A program made the position numbers and the translations under genes. DNA of 64,000 nucleotides from Cannabis sativa (Eukaryota; Streptophyta; Magnoliopsida; Rosales; Cannabaceae): assembly GCF_029168945.1 (NCBI RefSeq), contig NC_083601.1, positions 32,477,660-32,541,659 on the forward strand, written 5' to 3'. How positions within the stretch are numbered: position 1 is the first letter of the stretch; each line of letters begins with the position of its first letter. The notes below the pieces were generated by a model. The model made no database searches and was not told the origin of the DNA. It saw only the letters and a program-made list of their open reading frames with translations. Shown here in pieces: positions 44,701 through 55,148 of the stretch.

Positions 44701-45049
44701 AACAAAACCAAATATTAATCAATCAATACAAAGTTTCTTACTTGCAAAAAGCATGAGAACAAGGTACACATCTGCTACATTGAAAGATAAGGGCTTGGCA
44801 TATGACGCAGCTAAGTGGGCCAATCTTCAGTTTCTGAGAATCATATCCAAAAGGGCATTTTGCCTCAATCACTGCTGGTGATGGCGATGGTGATTGTTGT
44901 TTTTTGTGGGGTTGTGATGGTTTATTGTTTTTGTCGTTAGTAGCAGCAGCAGTAGTTGTACTAGAAGAATCAAATCCAAAGGGACATTTCTTTAAAGAAG
45001 TCTCATCAGGGCGAGAGGCTTTCACAAATGGGCAAACCGGCGTGGTCAT
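41720..45049 (-). CDS. NCA1: NCA1, catalase chaperone with RING and TPR domains
   Basis: In Arabidopsis NO CATALASE ACTIVITY 1 is a chaperone that binds catalase and keeps it folded and active, needed in stress responses. Seven coding exons join in frame to 387 codons: 45049-44742, 44636-44378, 44248-44103, 43169-43082, 42988-42842, 42022-41873, 41785-41720. All junctions are GT-AG. Start: the second Met (MTTPVCPF) matches the family; another Met lies 9 bp upstream. Features: three CPF motifs in the N-terminus (VCPFVKA, KCPFGFD, KCPFGYD), then a RING-type finger spanning exons 1-2 (SCVICQ, CSRCVPCSHAFCKGC, DCPLCG), an acidic Asn/Glu linker, then helical TPR-like repeats in exons 2-7 (RGAFLFQHAMR, AFRAQNMESAK, VSLNKIGDLKYYEGDLEAT, AVSLAKVADV). 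A SINE sits in the intron between exons 5 and 6, and a large Mutator-like element lies just upstream of the gene. The gene call is strong; the function rests on family knowledge. Confidence 0.93.
42368..42522 (-). mobile_element. tRNA-derived SINE in an NCA1 intron
   Basis: On the minus strand GGGATAGCTCAAATGATC (A-box-like) and GAGGTTCGAGGCCC (B-box-like) are about 45 bp apart, as in tRNA-derived SINEs. The element is flanked by a 17-bp direct repeat GGACTTTC(A/G)GTAAATCT (42351-42367 and 42523-42539, one mismatch), which is a target duplication typical of L1-driven retroposition. About 155 bp. Confidence 0.8.
43291..43336. repeat. CT microsatellite followed by T and G runs
   Basis: (CT)n, then a run of about 13 T, then a run of about 8 G, within the NCA1 intron between exons 3 and 4. 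Likely length-polymorphic. Confidence 0.9.
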
Positions 45050-45059
45050 CTTCTGCAAA

Positions 45060-45721
45060 TCTTACTCTTCAATTCAATCCGCAACTAAGAAGAAAAACAC
45101 AAAATTTAATCATAAAAATAAAAACCCCTAATTTCGCGTAATTATATATAATCTTAAGATAGAAAAATTTGTAAAAGAGAAAAGAATGAGCTTCTGTGTA
45201 ATCAGAGGAGGAGGAAGGTCCTTACCTAGTAATAGTATAATGTTTATATGAGATGAGACGACGTCGTTTTATTCTTGTCTTATCTTCGTTTTCTGGAAAA
45301 GAAAATGAGATGTGAAACTGCGGTCGGTGGAAGATGCGAGAGCTTAATTTATTGAGCTTTCTATCTACAAATTAGAATAGATATCTATGATCTATCCTTT
45401 CTTTCTTTTTTCCGAAATCACCCCTTCTTTTTTCTTTTTTCTTTTTTAAATAATAATAATAATAATTCAATTTTAAATGGATACAATTTTTTAACAAAAT
45501 ATGGAGACAAATAAAAAATAAGTATATTTGATCAATAAAAATATCTAGCCTGACAGTGACAAATGGGGCTTAGTGGGGAGAGAAGATGAGAAGATAAATA
45601 ACATTATTTTTTTCTTAAAAATAGCATACACAGATTATTTACATACTTATTTTATTAGGTGTTTGTTAACTTGATGAGGTGTATTAATTAATGAAATCTA
45701 CGGAATAAAACAAGAACATAA
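45060..45721 (-). promoter_or_regulatory. NCA1 5' leader and proximal promoter
   Basis: Short leader upstream of the NCA1 start, with an AT-rich proximal promoter containing an AAT-repeat near 45450. The promoter is cut off at 45721 by the Mutator-like element, so at most about 670 bp separate the NCA1 start codon from the transposon. Confidence 0.5.
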
Positions 45722-45729
45722 AATAAAAG

Positions 45730-45845
45730 GGGAAATTTGATAATTTATGCTAAAAAATTAGATAGGGTGTTTAATTATACCCAATTATTACACATAAAAA
45801 AATTATACCTATCTTTTAATTATCTTCCAAAAATACCCCTGTCTT
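45730..45845 (+). repeat. MULE left terminal inverted repeat
   Basis: The first about 50 bp match the right end with few differences; weaker similarity extends to about 45845. It is followed by a CT-rich stretch and a CCACCAAACAACC-type repeat that probably form the leader of the plus-strand gene. Confidence 0.85.
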
Positions 45846-46344
45846 TTCAAACTTCTCACATTCCCTCTAACTCTATTCTCTCTCTTCTACCTTCTCTCTC
45901 TTCATTCCCTCTCCCCACCGACGCTGCAAACAACAACCACACCAGACGTAGTCGACCACCAAACAACCAAAATCGCAGTCGACCACCAAACAACCACCAG
46001 ACGACCAGGAACCCACAAAGCCTGACCCACGAACCCACGACGACGACGACGAACCCACGGCACGAACCGAAGACCCTTGAACCCCGGACGAACCCTCGAA
46101 CCCACTCCAATCGACCCCATCGACCGACGCCCGAGCGAACAAGGAGACCGGTCCGAATCCCACGAACATAGCAATCCAGGTTAGTTTTCGTGGAATTTTT
46201 CTTTGAATTTTCTTCTTTAAAATGCATACATTTGTGGTTGAATCTGGTATTGAATTGAAAGTTGTTATTTTGTATGTTTTTTGGGGATAATTTGTGCAAT
46301 AAAACTGTGGGATGAATGTGGGTTTCGAACGAAGAGATTTTTAC

Positions 46345-46615
46345 GGGTTTTTAGGTTATTGTGCGATTTTATGCGATTCTATGTGCGCTTTTGTGCGACG
46401 TGTCTGGAGTCTGTACATGTGTTTTTGTGTTTTTGCGACTTTTGTGCGATTTATGTGCGATCTTGTGCGATTAAGTTGTAGACTTTCGTGTCGGGGTATG
46501 TTAAGCGATATTATGCGATGTTGTGCGATTTTGAGCGATTTATAGAATGTGGTCAACGTCTTGAATTTTGGCGACATTATGCGATTTATTTGCGACTTAT
46601 TGTGCGATTTTACTG
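46345..46615 (+). repeat. GTGCGAT motif array, block 1 (plus orientation)
   Basis: GTGCGATTTTATGCGATTC, TTGTGCGATTTATGTGCGA and similar phrases, all with TGCGA(T/C) on the plus strand. The block lies in a likely leader intron: donor CCAG|GTTAGT near 46180, acceptor ACATCAG near 46621, and a small exon-like segment 46622-46685 followed by GTATGG. Confidence 0.85.
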
Positions 46616-46834
46616 ACATCAGAAATTTCCAAGTGTTACCCACACGACCCACACGAGACCCACTCCAAGCACAATCCACGAACCAGGTATGGGCTAAACT
46701 TAACTTTTTTTTTGCAATTTATCATATACATTGTGCATCTGTGATATAAGCTTGAAATGTATTTGTTTAAATTTATCAATTTTAGAGTTTGGGAAGAAAC
46801 TGAGTTTAGGGAGATAAATTTTGGGGTTTTTTAT

Positions 46835-47055
46835 GTTGTGCGATTTTTGTGCGATTATGTGCGATTTCAAAGCGACATGTAGGAAGAACTTTTATCAATT
46901 CTGGAAAAAATTGAAAAATAGCGACGTTTCACGATTAAGTTAGCGACATATAGCGACATTAATGAAACTTTTATTTATTCGTTGAAAAGTCGATATTTAG
47001 CGACGTTTAACGATTACATTTGCGACTCAAAGCGAAGTGTAGCCTTGCGATATTT
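46835..47055 (+). repeat. GTGCGAT motif array, block 2 (plus orientation)
   Basis: TTGTGCGATTTTTGTGCGAT, then AGCGACGTTT and TAGCGACATTA variants, all on the plus strand. Confidence 0.8.
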
Positions 47056-47078
47056 GCATAGAGATCCGAGCTTCACGT

Positions 47079-47470
47079 TTACCATTTAGATAACCTAACT
47101 TGCACGGACGTTGATGGGGAACCACAGTGGTGGAGCCGGCCATACACCCGTTTGTTAAATTTTTTTTCAAGTTTTAGAAACCTCCACTCGTTCATAAGCC
47201 GTTCATGTTCAAAACGTTTCATGTCGTCAATCACTTTTTGCATTTCCGAGGCGTAATTTCCCCACAATCAGCTCCCGCTTTCGATCTCTTGAGTAAGAAT
47301 CGGATATTTGCCCTTGTTCCTTCTAAGTAGACATTGCTAAGAGAATTATCTTAAGAGGAAAAAAATTAAGAAAATATGTGTAACTTATGAGATAGACAAT
47401 TGGCTTTTATAGAGAAAACTAGTGGTTGGGAAGGTGGGATAATAAATGTAAAAATTGAATTACACAATTG
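47079..47470 (-). other. Non-motif stretch between blocks 2 and 3, unidentified fragment
   Basis: Lacks the GTGCGAT motif and is open on the minus strand at 47079-47267 (FERLMNEWRFLKLEKKF-like, charged). It does not match a family I recognise. It could be a foreign fragment captured by the MULE. Confidence 0.3.
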
Positions 47471-47504
47471 TACACATGTTTGTCATGCAAAAAGCAATGC
47501 AGGC

Positions 47505-47940
47505 AATTTTCGCGACATGTAGCGATTTATGTGCGATATGTTAGCGACATAATCAAGTAGTTGGTTAGGCGGGATAATAAATGTCACATTAATTACCATT
47601 TAATGTGGAAACGTCTTTTTGTGCGATTATTGTCGATTTCTTGTGCGACTTTGTGCGATTTTATTTATAGCGATTGTGTTTGCAATTTTTATATTTGTGC
47701 GATTTTTGTCGATTTCTTCGCGACTTTGTGCGATTTTATGGCTATTGTGTTTGCAATTTTATATTTGTGCGATTTTTAACGATTCCTTGTGCGATGGTGT
47801 GCGATTTATATTCAAATATGTTACAACCGGGATTATTCTGGTGTGCGATTAATGTGCGATTTATGTGCGAGTTTGTGCGATGTTGCATGTCATTCACTGG
47901 CTGTTATGCGATTTCTATGCGATTTACATGCGATTAATAA
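47505..47940 (+). repeat. GTGCGAT motif array, block 3 (plus orientation)
   Basis: Densest block, with repeats such as TTGTGCGACTTTGTGCGATT and a longer near-duplicate unit containing TATTTGTGCGATTTTT (near 47690 and 47762). It ends just before the intron acceptor TTTGTATTTGCAG that precedes the ATG at 47962. Confidence 0.85.
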
Positions 47941-48904
47941 TCTTCCCGTTTGTATTTGCAGATGGCTCAAACTCATTCTCCCCTTGGTGAGCATTTTCCC
48001 GGGCGTATCACTTACCGAGGAAATGGGTACTTTGCTTCTATTAAAGCAAAGTTTGAAGCCTTTAACCCGACCGGTAGAGGTGAAGGAAACTCCTTTTGAG
48101 TTTTTGGAATGCGAATGAACTGAAATTCTCGGGTGATTGTGCATCAACTTTTATTGAGGAAAATGAAAGTGAGTGAGGTAAAGAATGATGAAGTGTGGTT
48201 TTACGTGGGTAAAACCGAGGCCAGATTTGGAAGATCTCGAGTTTGGATTGATTACGGACCGAAGATGAGCGGTGGCCCCTCGACCGAAAGAATTGAATAC
48301 ACTATGTGAGTACGATCGGATATTGCGGGACTACCTCAATAATGCCAAACGGGTCACTTTCAAAACCCTTTGGCTAGCTTTCGAGGCGTGCGATGTGGCC
48401 GACGACGTGTACAAGCCGTGTGTGCATTTGTTGAAGCGAGTGCTTCTATCTATGGCCGAGTGGTGTTTACATATGGTCGGATATCTTTGAAGTTGGTAGA
48501 AAACGAGGAGAAGTTCTTCGAATATCCGTGGGGCCTTCTTTCATATCGAAGTTGTTGTCATCCACGGCCCAAAAGTATGAGTGACCCGAGGAAGAACTAC
48601 CTTGATAAATCTACTAAGGATAAGAAGAAAGGGAAGAAGGAGAAAAAAATTACTTCAACCGCAGGAGGCGAAGTACAATGTCTACGGATATGCACCGCGC
48701 TACAACATCGGGCCTTTGAGGTGATGCGGGGATTTGGGGAAGAAGTACGGGCAGCGTGCAGGGACTAGATTCCCTCGAATGTTGAATTGGAATACCCCCA
48801 ACACGGTTACGAAACATGATGTCAAGCAACCCGATGTCGCTACCCTATTCGAGAAGAGGGTATGCCAATGCGACTTTCTTTGTTGTTTTGGTATTTCTTT
48901 TGCT

Positions 48905-49195
48905 AAATTGTGCTTTACAACGATTTTATGCGATTTTAATGCGATTTTTGTGCGATTTAAACATGTTTTTCATTTGCCTCTCGTTTCATTTAGCGACTTT
49001 ATGCGATATCAATGCGATTTTTGTGCGAGTTAGACCTATTTCATTTGCAAATTTGTTTCATTTTGCGTGTTTATGCGATTTTCGTGCGATTTTTGTGCGA
49101 TTTCACTATGCTGAATAGGATTCTGCTATTATTCTGCTATTTTATGCGATTTTATGCGACGTGTGTGCGATTTTTGTGCGATAATTAATATATAT
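48905..49195 (+). repeat. GTGCGAT motif array, block 4 (plus orientation, intronic)
   Basis: TTTATGCGATTTTAATGCGA and TTCGTGCGATTTTTGTGCGA, lying entirely within the intron 48858-49204 of the Ulp1-type gene. Confidence 0.85.
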
Positions 49196-50199
49196 TTTTT
49201 TCCAGATGGTTGTTCTTCAAATTCTGTATCCTAGGAATTGGGAGGTGGACTATTGGAAGAGCAATTGTGAGGGTGAGGTCCCCACGGTGGAAATGGGGTT
49301 GGATGAGGTCGAAGAAACGCAAGCTCGGGGCGCAAGATTCGACCGCATTCCGGACTAGGCCGAACGGGGTGGCGGATTATGTGAAAAAGTCCAAAATTAT
49401 TCCACCATCCCCACCCAAAAAGCACCGAGACGCCTCCACATCCGCCACCGTGCCCCAACGCTCGCCACCGTGCCCCAAGCTCGCTCCGAAACAATGACTC
49501 GAACTACCTCTTGTTGGCTAAGAGGTTGGAGAAGGAAGCGCAACAAGTTGCGATTCTCACCGCCCCTGACGAGATGAAGGCCGACTTCAAGAAGTCGAGA
49601 AGAGATGAAGAATCTTATCATGGATCAAATTGCGACCGTGATAAGTTTGTTACGAACAGCCTTCGGAGCCGACACAACCATCGTGGCCGCACAAGAATCG
49701 GACCCACACCATCGGACACGGCAGAGCCATTACGGACGGTACATCCATCACCGCCGACATATGATGATGATGATGATGTCTACCTGCAGAAGATTGGCAA
49801 CCCGACGCATGTGACGTTCCTTACACTCCTTGCAAACGCCATTGTCATTTCGCTGGGTGATACTGAATCTCAGGATGTGGAAGAGTTGCAGGGGCCACCA
49901 GATGGAGTGGAGTTCTGTAGGCTTAGGCGAAAGCGCAAGCCGGTTTTCTTGAATGACTACACTGCTGGGAAGAAGAAACAACGACAAGGGCCCGTGGTAG
50001 TAGACACCCCGAAGCCGGCGGACGCCCGCCGTTAAAATTTTTCCGAAGTGGATCACTTATGCTAGGGACAATGGCCGTCCTAAAGGGATGTTCACACTGG
50101 CGAAGCCACTAGATCGTGGTTCGTGAAGTTGATGGTGCTCAACGAATGGCTCGAAGATGCTGTAAGTTATTTCTTAACAGAATTAATTTATTGTGTTTT

Positions 50200-50455
50200 T
50201 TATTGTTTGTGCGACTTATATGCGACTTACATGCGATTTATATGCGATTTATACTCACTCTATATGTAATCTGGTTTATGCGACTTTATGCGATTTATGT
50301 GCGATGTACTTGCGATTATAAACTGATTATGTTGGTTCGCGATTACTGTGCGATTTTTGTGCGATTGTTGTGCGATTATTTGAAACAATTTTGGTAATTT
50401 GCTGTGCGATTTCCCGCGATTCGTTGTGCGACTTTTATGCGACTTCTTTCTAACT
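50200..50455 (+). repeat. GTGCGAT motif array, block 5 (plus orientation, intronic)
   Basis: TTGTGCGACTTATATGCGA, TACTGTGCGATTTTTGTGCG and similar; within the intron that begins GATGCT|GTAAG near 50162. Exons on either side contain little or none of the motif. Confidence 0.85.
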
Positions 50456-51414
50456 CGTTTTCATTTGGAACACGAAATTGATGCCATGGCGCACTTATTG
50501 AGAAGAAGACGGACCACTGCCGAAGTCTACACCCGAAAAGGTGTAGTTTTGGACACATCTCGCTCCACGGTTCTTTTCCATGTTTTCGGAATATGTGCGA
50601 GGTGACAAGTGAGCAAGATCAAATGGGATGAGAGCGTCATGAGCTACGTGCGGGTGGATACCGCACAGATACTTGCCATGTTGGGAGAAGCGGGAGTACA
50701 TATACTTTGTGTTGCACCTTCCCAAGAGCGCCCACGGGTGGCGGTTGAGGTGGATATCGAGAACGGGAGATCATTGTATATGATTCCGATATCGGTGCCA
50801 CCGTTGAGGCGACCATGGAGTCATATTTGAAGCCTTACGGCGAGCTCTTTGCAAATCTAATTCGAGATAGCGGTTATTTCCAATACAACAATTATGTACA
50901 TCCGGTGGAGTTGGGCGATCTCGGTCGGCTCTGCCCCTCCATTATAGACGAGCTACCTCGGAGGTTGTACCACAAACGAACGCGGTGAATCTCTTTTTCT
51001 TTAGTATATTTTGAGTAATTTATTTAATTTTGCACTCCATTATGAATTACTTAACTTAATTGTTGCTAATATTTAGTTTTTTTTTTAGTGGCAATTGTGG
51101 AGTGTATGCCATGGAGCACATTGGGCAACGATGCCGGATCGTTCGTTGGAGCATGTGCATGATGATAACATGCTCACCTTTAGACATAGGTGGTGTGTGG
51201 ACCTATTTTACCGAACTTAACGTGGTAGTTTTTTGTGAGTTTTTGCAATGTTAATCTTGTACACATAAACTCCCCTTTTGTGATTGTATTATAATCTCAC
51301 CAAATTTATATATAACAAGTAAATTTAAAGCTATTTAAATTGTTGCTTGTATCAATTTATTTCTTTTTTAAATTTTTCATAAATCCTGTGAGAAGATGAC
51401 TTCTTGATAAATTA

Positions 51415-51705
51415 TTTCACTAGGAATCGCATTAAAATCGCACATTCATCGCGCATAATATCGCCAGAAATACACAAACTAACAAATCTAGATTACTTCA
51501 CATCGCGGAGAAAAATCGCGGCATAATCGCACAATGTCGCCAAAAATACGAGAACCAAAGCAAACTCAAAACAGGATCACATTCGATTAACATCGCACAA
51601 AAATCGACAATAATCGCAGGATATCGCCAAAAAATACAAAACAACCGCAAACTAGCTCCGTCGATTTACAAATCGCACTGATAATCGCATAATGTCGCCT
51701 AAAAT
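51415..51705 (-). repeat. GTGCGAT motif array, block 6 (minus orientation)
   Basis: The motif now reads on the minus strand: AATCGCACATTCATCGC, AAAATCGCGGCATAATCGCA and AATCGCACTGATAATCGCAT on plus. It lies at the 3' side of the minus-strand transposase gene. Orientation has flipped relative to blocks 1-5. Confidence 0.85.
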
Positions 51706-51789
51706 CGGTAAACAAACCAAAAAATTATTAATCTAGGAGAAAAAGCACAATATCCAAATTATTAATCACACAACACATATTCATTTAAA

Positions 51790-54060
51790 AATTGGAGAAA
51801 TGGTTCAAACTCGAGCTTTGCATGTAGCTCACAGGCCCCGAACCGTGACATAGCCGAACAATGACGAGGTTCCACTACCACCCGACCACTTTAGACGGTC
51901 GACGCTTCGTCGATCTTCTACCCGTGCGTTGCTCTTCCTAGGCCGACCTACCGGTTTTTTCTCCACCGGTACCCCGATTCTTATGTTCTTGATATGTTCC
52001 GGTAGTACTCACTCATCCTCCTCGCCAACAATATTAATTGTGGCATCGTAGGTTTTCTTCCACGTTTCTTTAGTGTAATATGGAGAGCAAAGTGTGTACA
52101 CGCTCACATTCGACTAGCGTCGCGCACATGCATGTGGACAAGGGATTTTCGGCATTTGGAAAAGTCCGCAAGTGCATGTTCTCTCCACTAAGTTCACATC
52201 ACCACCTCTCTCACCTTGAGGACTCGGACCAACGTTGAACAATTGGGCACCATTACGAAGGACACTCCTGAACATACCATCTTTGTGTTGATCCTTTAAA
52301 TTATTTTCAAAAGTAGTAGCCAAAGGAGTAGCGCACTTACTAGCCTTTTCGAGACGAGAAGCAAACCAATTTTGAAGTGTGAACCTGATGAAGTCAACCA
52401 AAATAGTTCTTTGGATATTTTCGAATTCTTCGTCACCTTGTTGAAGCTTTCAGCGTTGCTTGTCATTATGTTGTACCGATCGCCCGGACAATAAGGACGA
52501 GCCCACTTTTCAAACCCTATTTGCTCGACGTATGTAGCAATGGCAGGTCCATCTGTTTCGGCACCTCAAAATGCCTATCACATTCCGTCTTGTTCCATGC
52601 GTAAGCCGCAAGCCATATTTGCTTCGTTGCATACATCGATCTTAAACTTGTGATTGACATTCATAGTAATATGCTTGAAGCATGCACGGTGGCATGCTTC
52701 GGGAAAACAACATCAACGGCATGTTCAATGCTTTGATGCCTATCCGATATGAACATAAGATTTTCAACCGACCAATGGCTTCCTTCAACTTTCGCGAAAT
52801 ACTTCCAAGAGTCATGATTCTCACCGTCAACAATTGCAAAGGCTACGGAAACAATTGGTTGTTTGCATCGTACGCAACGACAACTAACGAAGTGTTCCTC
52901 CATACTTCGTCTTCAAGAATGTTCCGTCGATACTAATCACGGGACGACAATACTTAAATCCTTCCTACAAGCATCGAGTGACCGAAACAAGATGAACCGG
53001 TTATCCGCCGACAATGTCGGTAATAGTGCTCGGATTATTCCGTTCCGCATGTAGAAGTAACCATATAATTTCGTATAAGATTCTCACGAGTACCCCTCTC
53101 GTACATAACTGCGCCTTCTCTCTACATCTCCAAGCTTTCTCATAACTCATCTTGATGCCATATTCATCAAACATATCCTCTGTATGTCTTTTGCCTTGTA
53201 GTTAGATCCATCTCGATGTGTACTTGTTCTTAATAATGTGACCAATGACCCACGGTCTTTGCCGTGATCGAATGTCTAGAATCCAAGTTACATGTGTGTT
53301 CGTTGTGAAACACAGTAACCTCAAACATGTCACAAAGTGCCTTCTTCTTCCCCCTTAATCTCCATTTACAATTTTCATCCTTACAAGTAACGTAAAACAC
53401 ATCAAGCGACTTACTTACCATCCACTCAAAATTATTTTTCAAAGTGCATACCTACCAACTACATTCTTCAATTCTTCCTTGTTTTTGTACAACTTGCCAA
53501 GATATATCTCCCCTGAAGGCGTACCACTAAGAGATGTTGTATACACATTATTTTCCTCTATGTCTTCCCTTGTCCACACAAGAGGTTTGAATTTAGTAGA
53601 AACTTCAAATTCGGATACGAGAACTATTAGAAGGACTCCGGCCGATCGCTACTAGTTCTCGGTGTTTGGCGATTCTCACTACGGGGGTCTTCTTTGTCGC
53701 TCTACTTGGTTGCTTGGAGTTAGTTCCCATCCTCGGGGAGGTACATCGGCGGCCACGTCATCATCCACACCCAAATCGACCACGGGATCATTGTTGTAAA
53801 AGGGAGCATCGAACTCATCCGAATGATGAAATTCGATACCCACTCTCTCATCATCTACATTAGTGCCAACTAGTTCGTCCAAACCAACCCCGGATCGGTT
53901 TCGGGACAAAGGTCCCAACAACACTTCTAGGGGTTACATTTCCGAAGTCTCGCTCCAAATTCACATTCTTCTTCACCTTAGTCACAAATAGTGGCAACAA
54001 GTTGTCCACACTCATTTTTGCCTTCATGCTCCAGAACACTCGTAGTTGACTATCTTTCAC
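51790..54060 (-). pseudogene. mudrA-like: mudrA-type MULE transposase, broken
   Basis: Read on the minus strand in fragments. An acidic N-terminal region (54060-53680). A MuDR N-terminal DNA-binding domain at 53442-53230 (SLDVFYVTCKDENCKWRLR, FHNEHTCNLDSR). KDI..DMFDEYGI and MSYEKAWRCREKA (about 53200-53110). DDE-type MULE core with VISIDGTFLKTKYGGTL (first catalytic Asp, about 52940-52890), AFAIVDGENHDSWKYF and FISDRHQSI (second Asp, about 52745). LQNWFASRLEKA and a SWIM zinc finger CTCGLFQMPKIPCPHACA (about 52190-52130). A C-terminal YYTKETW (about 52080). Several frameshifts (for example just after GGTL and near 52410) inactivate it. It drives transposition in intact elements. Confidence 0.9.
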
Positions 54061-54334
54061 TTTAAAACCTCAGTGGAAACTTAGTGCCTTTCATGTACAT
54101 GTAAAGAACTTCTAACTTCAATTCAAACACCAAGGGGTCCACCTCCAACTCCTCATGCAAAACTTCATGCAACTTTTTCGGTGTACATCAATGTCCAATA
54201 TCAATGTCCTACTTTTCGAGAATCAAATACCCAAGCCTAAACCCTCCAAAGTCCAAACGCCATCATACGGTACAGCACAAATACAGATGAATCTATCCCA
54301 AAGAAAAACAAACAAACTTACATTTAAAAATACC

Positions 54335-54665
54335 ATACTATATCGCACACAGTATCGCACAATATCGTACAATAATCGCTTTACACAAATATGATATAAA
54401 CCAGTTATGATGTCGCACAAACATCGCACAACAAAGGAAAGAAATCGCATAAAGTCGCACAATATCACATAGTCAACAAAATCGCATAACAATGCACAAC
54501 ATATCGCACACAAATCGCCAAACATCATTATCGCACATAACATCGTATAATAATCGTACAAAGTCGCCAAAATTAATCATGTCATCCCTAACCTCAGATT
54601 TCTCATGAAATCGCACAAAACATCGCATGATGTCGCATAAAATCGCAAAAAACAAAAAAACCCAG
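54335..54665 (-). repeat. GTGCGAT motif array, block 7 (minus orientation)
   Basis: ATATCGCACACAGTATCGCA, AAATCGCATAAAGTCGCAC, and CATCGCATGATGTCGCATA on plus, hence GTGCGAT on minus. By position it is the leader intron of the transposase gene, mirror image of blocks 1-3 at the other end. Confidence 0.85.
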
Positions 54666-54889
54666 AAAACCACAGATCAAGTTAGCCACAAACTCTACCT
54701 CCATTTCAAGGACACAAAAGTCACATATTACAACTAACAATGTTCAGATCCATGCAATTCAACAAAAAACTAGACTATTTACTAAGAAAAACAACACCCA
54801 TTGCTTTGTTGAGTGAGGTGGAGGTTGAGGGTGAAAATGGTGGAGGTGGCAGTCGGCCGGGAGAGGGTCGATCGGCGGCAGTGACAAAA

Positions 54890-54995
54890 AGGGAGTGTGT
54901 GTGAAGAGAGAGAGAGAGTGCGTGAAGAGTGAGAGAGAGTGAAAGAGAGAGAGAGATCGTGAAGAGGAGAGAGAGAGTGCGTGAATGAAGATGAG
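54890..54995. repeat. GA-rich simple repeat next to right TIR
   Basis: GAGAGAGAGAG runs broken by GTGCGTGAA; its mirror at the left end is the CT-rich stretch 45880-45910. Probable transcribed leader of the transposase gene. Confidence 0.8.
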
Positions 54996-55024
54996 AGGGA
55001 GAAGAGGCAAATTTTTTGGGTTAG

Positions 55025-55140
55025 AGGAGAGGGGTATTTTGGGGTCACTATTAAAAGATGAGAATAGTTATAAAATTTTTAAAAGGGTAGTATAATTAAA
55101 CACCACCTCTAATCTTTAAGCATAATTTATCAAATTTCCC
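55025..55140 (-). repeat. MULE right terminal inverted repeat
   Basis: Inverse of 45730-45845. It is adjacent to a GAGAGAG-rich stretch (54900-54990), the mirror of the CT-rich leader at the left end, so both genes appear to be driven from the two TIRs inward. Confidence 0.85.
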
Positions 55141-55148
55141 AATAAAAG

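Larger units (their letters stand above)
47962..51216 (+). pseudogene. MULE-borne DUF1985/Ulp1-type cysteine protease gene, broken
   Basis: The ATG at 47962 sits right after an intron acceptor (TATTTGCAG). The N-terminal part contains the DUF1985 signature ARFGRS..FGLITG (about 48210-48250) split by a frameshift, then YDRILRDYLNNAKRVTFKTL. A second exon after an intron (48858-49204, acceptor TTTTTCCAG) starts MVVLQILYPRNW. The C-terminal Ulp1 domain appears as HEIDAMAHLLRRRR (about 50468), VHPVELGDLGRLCP (about 50900), and after an intron GNCGVYAMEHIG (about 51090) with the catalytic Cys; the ending HDDNMLTFRHRWCVDLFY needs a frameshift. Proteins of this kind are SUMO/ubiquitin-like protease relatives captured by MULEs. 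Several frameshifts make it inactive as read. Confidence 0.85.
45730..55140. mobile_element. Mutator-like element (MULE) with transposase and Ulp1-type protease genes
   Basis: A 9411-bp element with matching ends. Left GGGAAATTTGATAATTTATG; right, in reverse, GGGAAATTTGATAAATTATG; similarity continues through GTGTTTAATTATAC and, with gaps, to AAAATACCCCT about 110 bp in. An exact 8-bp target duplication AATAAAAG flanks it (45722-45729, 55141-55148). Inside, a plus-strand gene with DUF1985 and Ulp1-protease homology (47962-51216) and a minus-strand mudrA-type transposase (about 54060-51790) converge near 51.3 kb. MULEs carrying Ulp1-like proteases are known (Kaonashi-type in rice, CUMULE in melon/cucumber). 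Both genes are broken. Arrays of the motif GTGCGAT fill its non-coding parts. Confidence 0.93.

Noticed and set aside
45737..46171. Asn/Arg/Pro-rich frame at the MULE left end
   Set aside because: Low-complexity repeats (CCACCAAACAACC type) in the probable leader; mirrored at the right end by another non-coding leader.
46281..46545. Cys/Phe/Arg-rich frames (repeated CDF, MRF, VRF)
   Set aside because: Translations of the GTGCGAT motif arrays in several frames; not a cysteine-rich protein.
51415..51705. Regularly spaced short motif that might suggest a CRISPR-like array
   Set aside because: Motifs are only 6-8 bp with irregular spacing, in plant nuclear DNA inside a transposon; no repeat-spacer structure.
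54759..55048. Ser/Leu/His-rich minus-strand frames at the MULE right end
   Set aside because: Translation of a GA/CT simple repeat in the leader.
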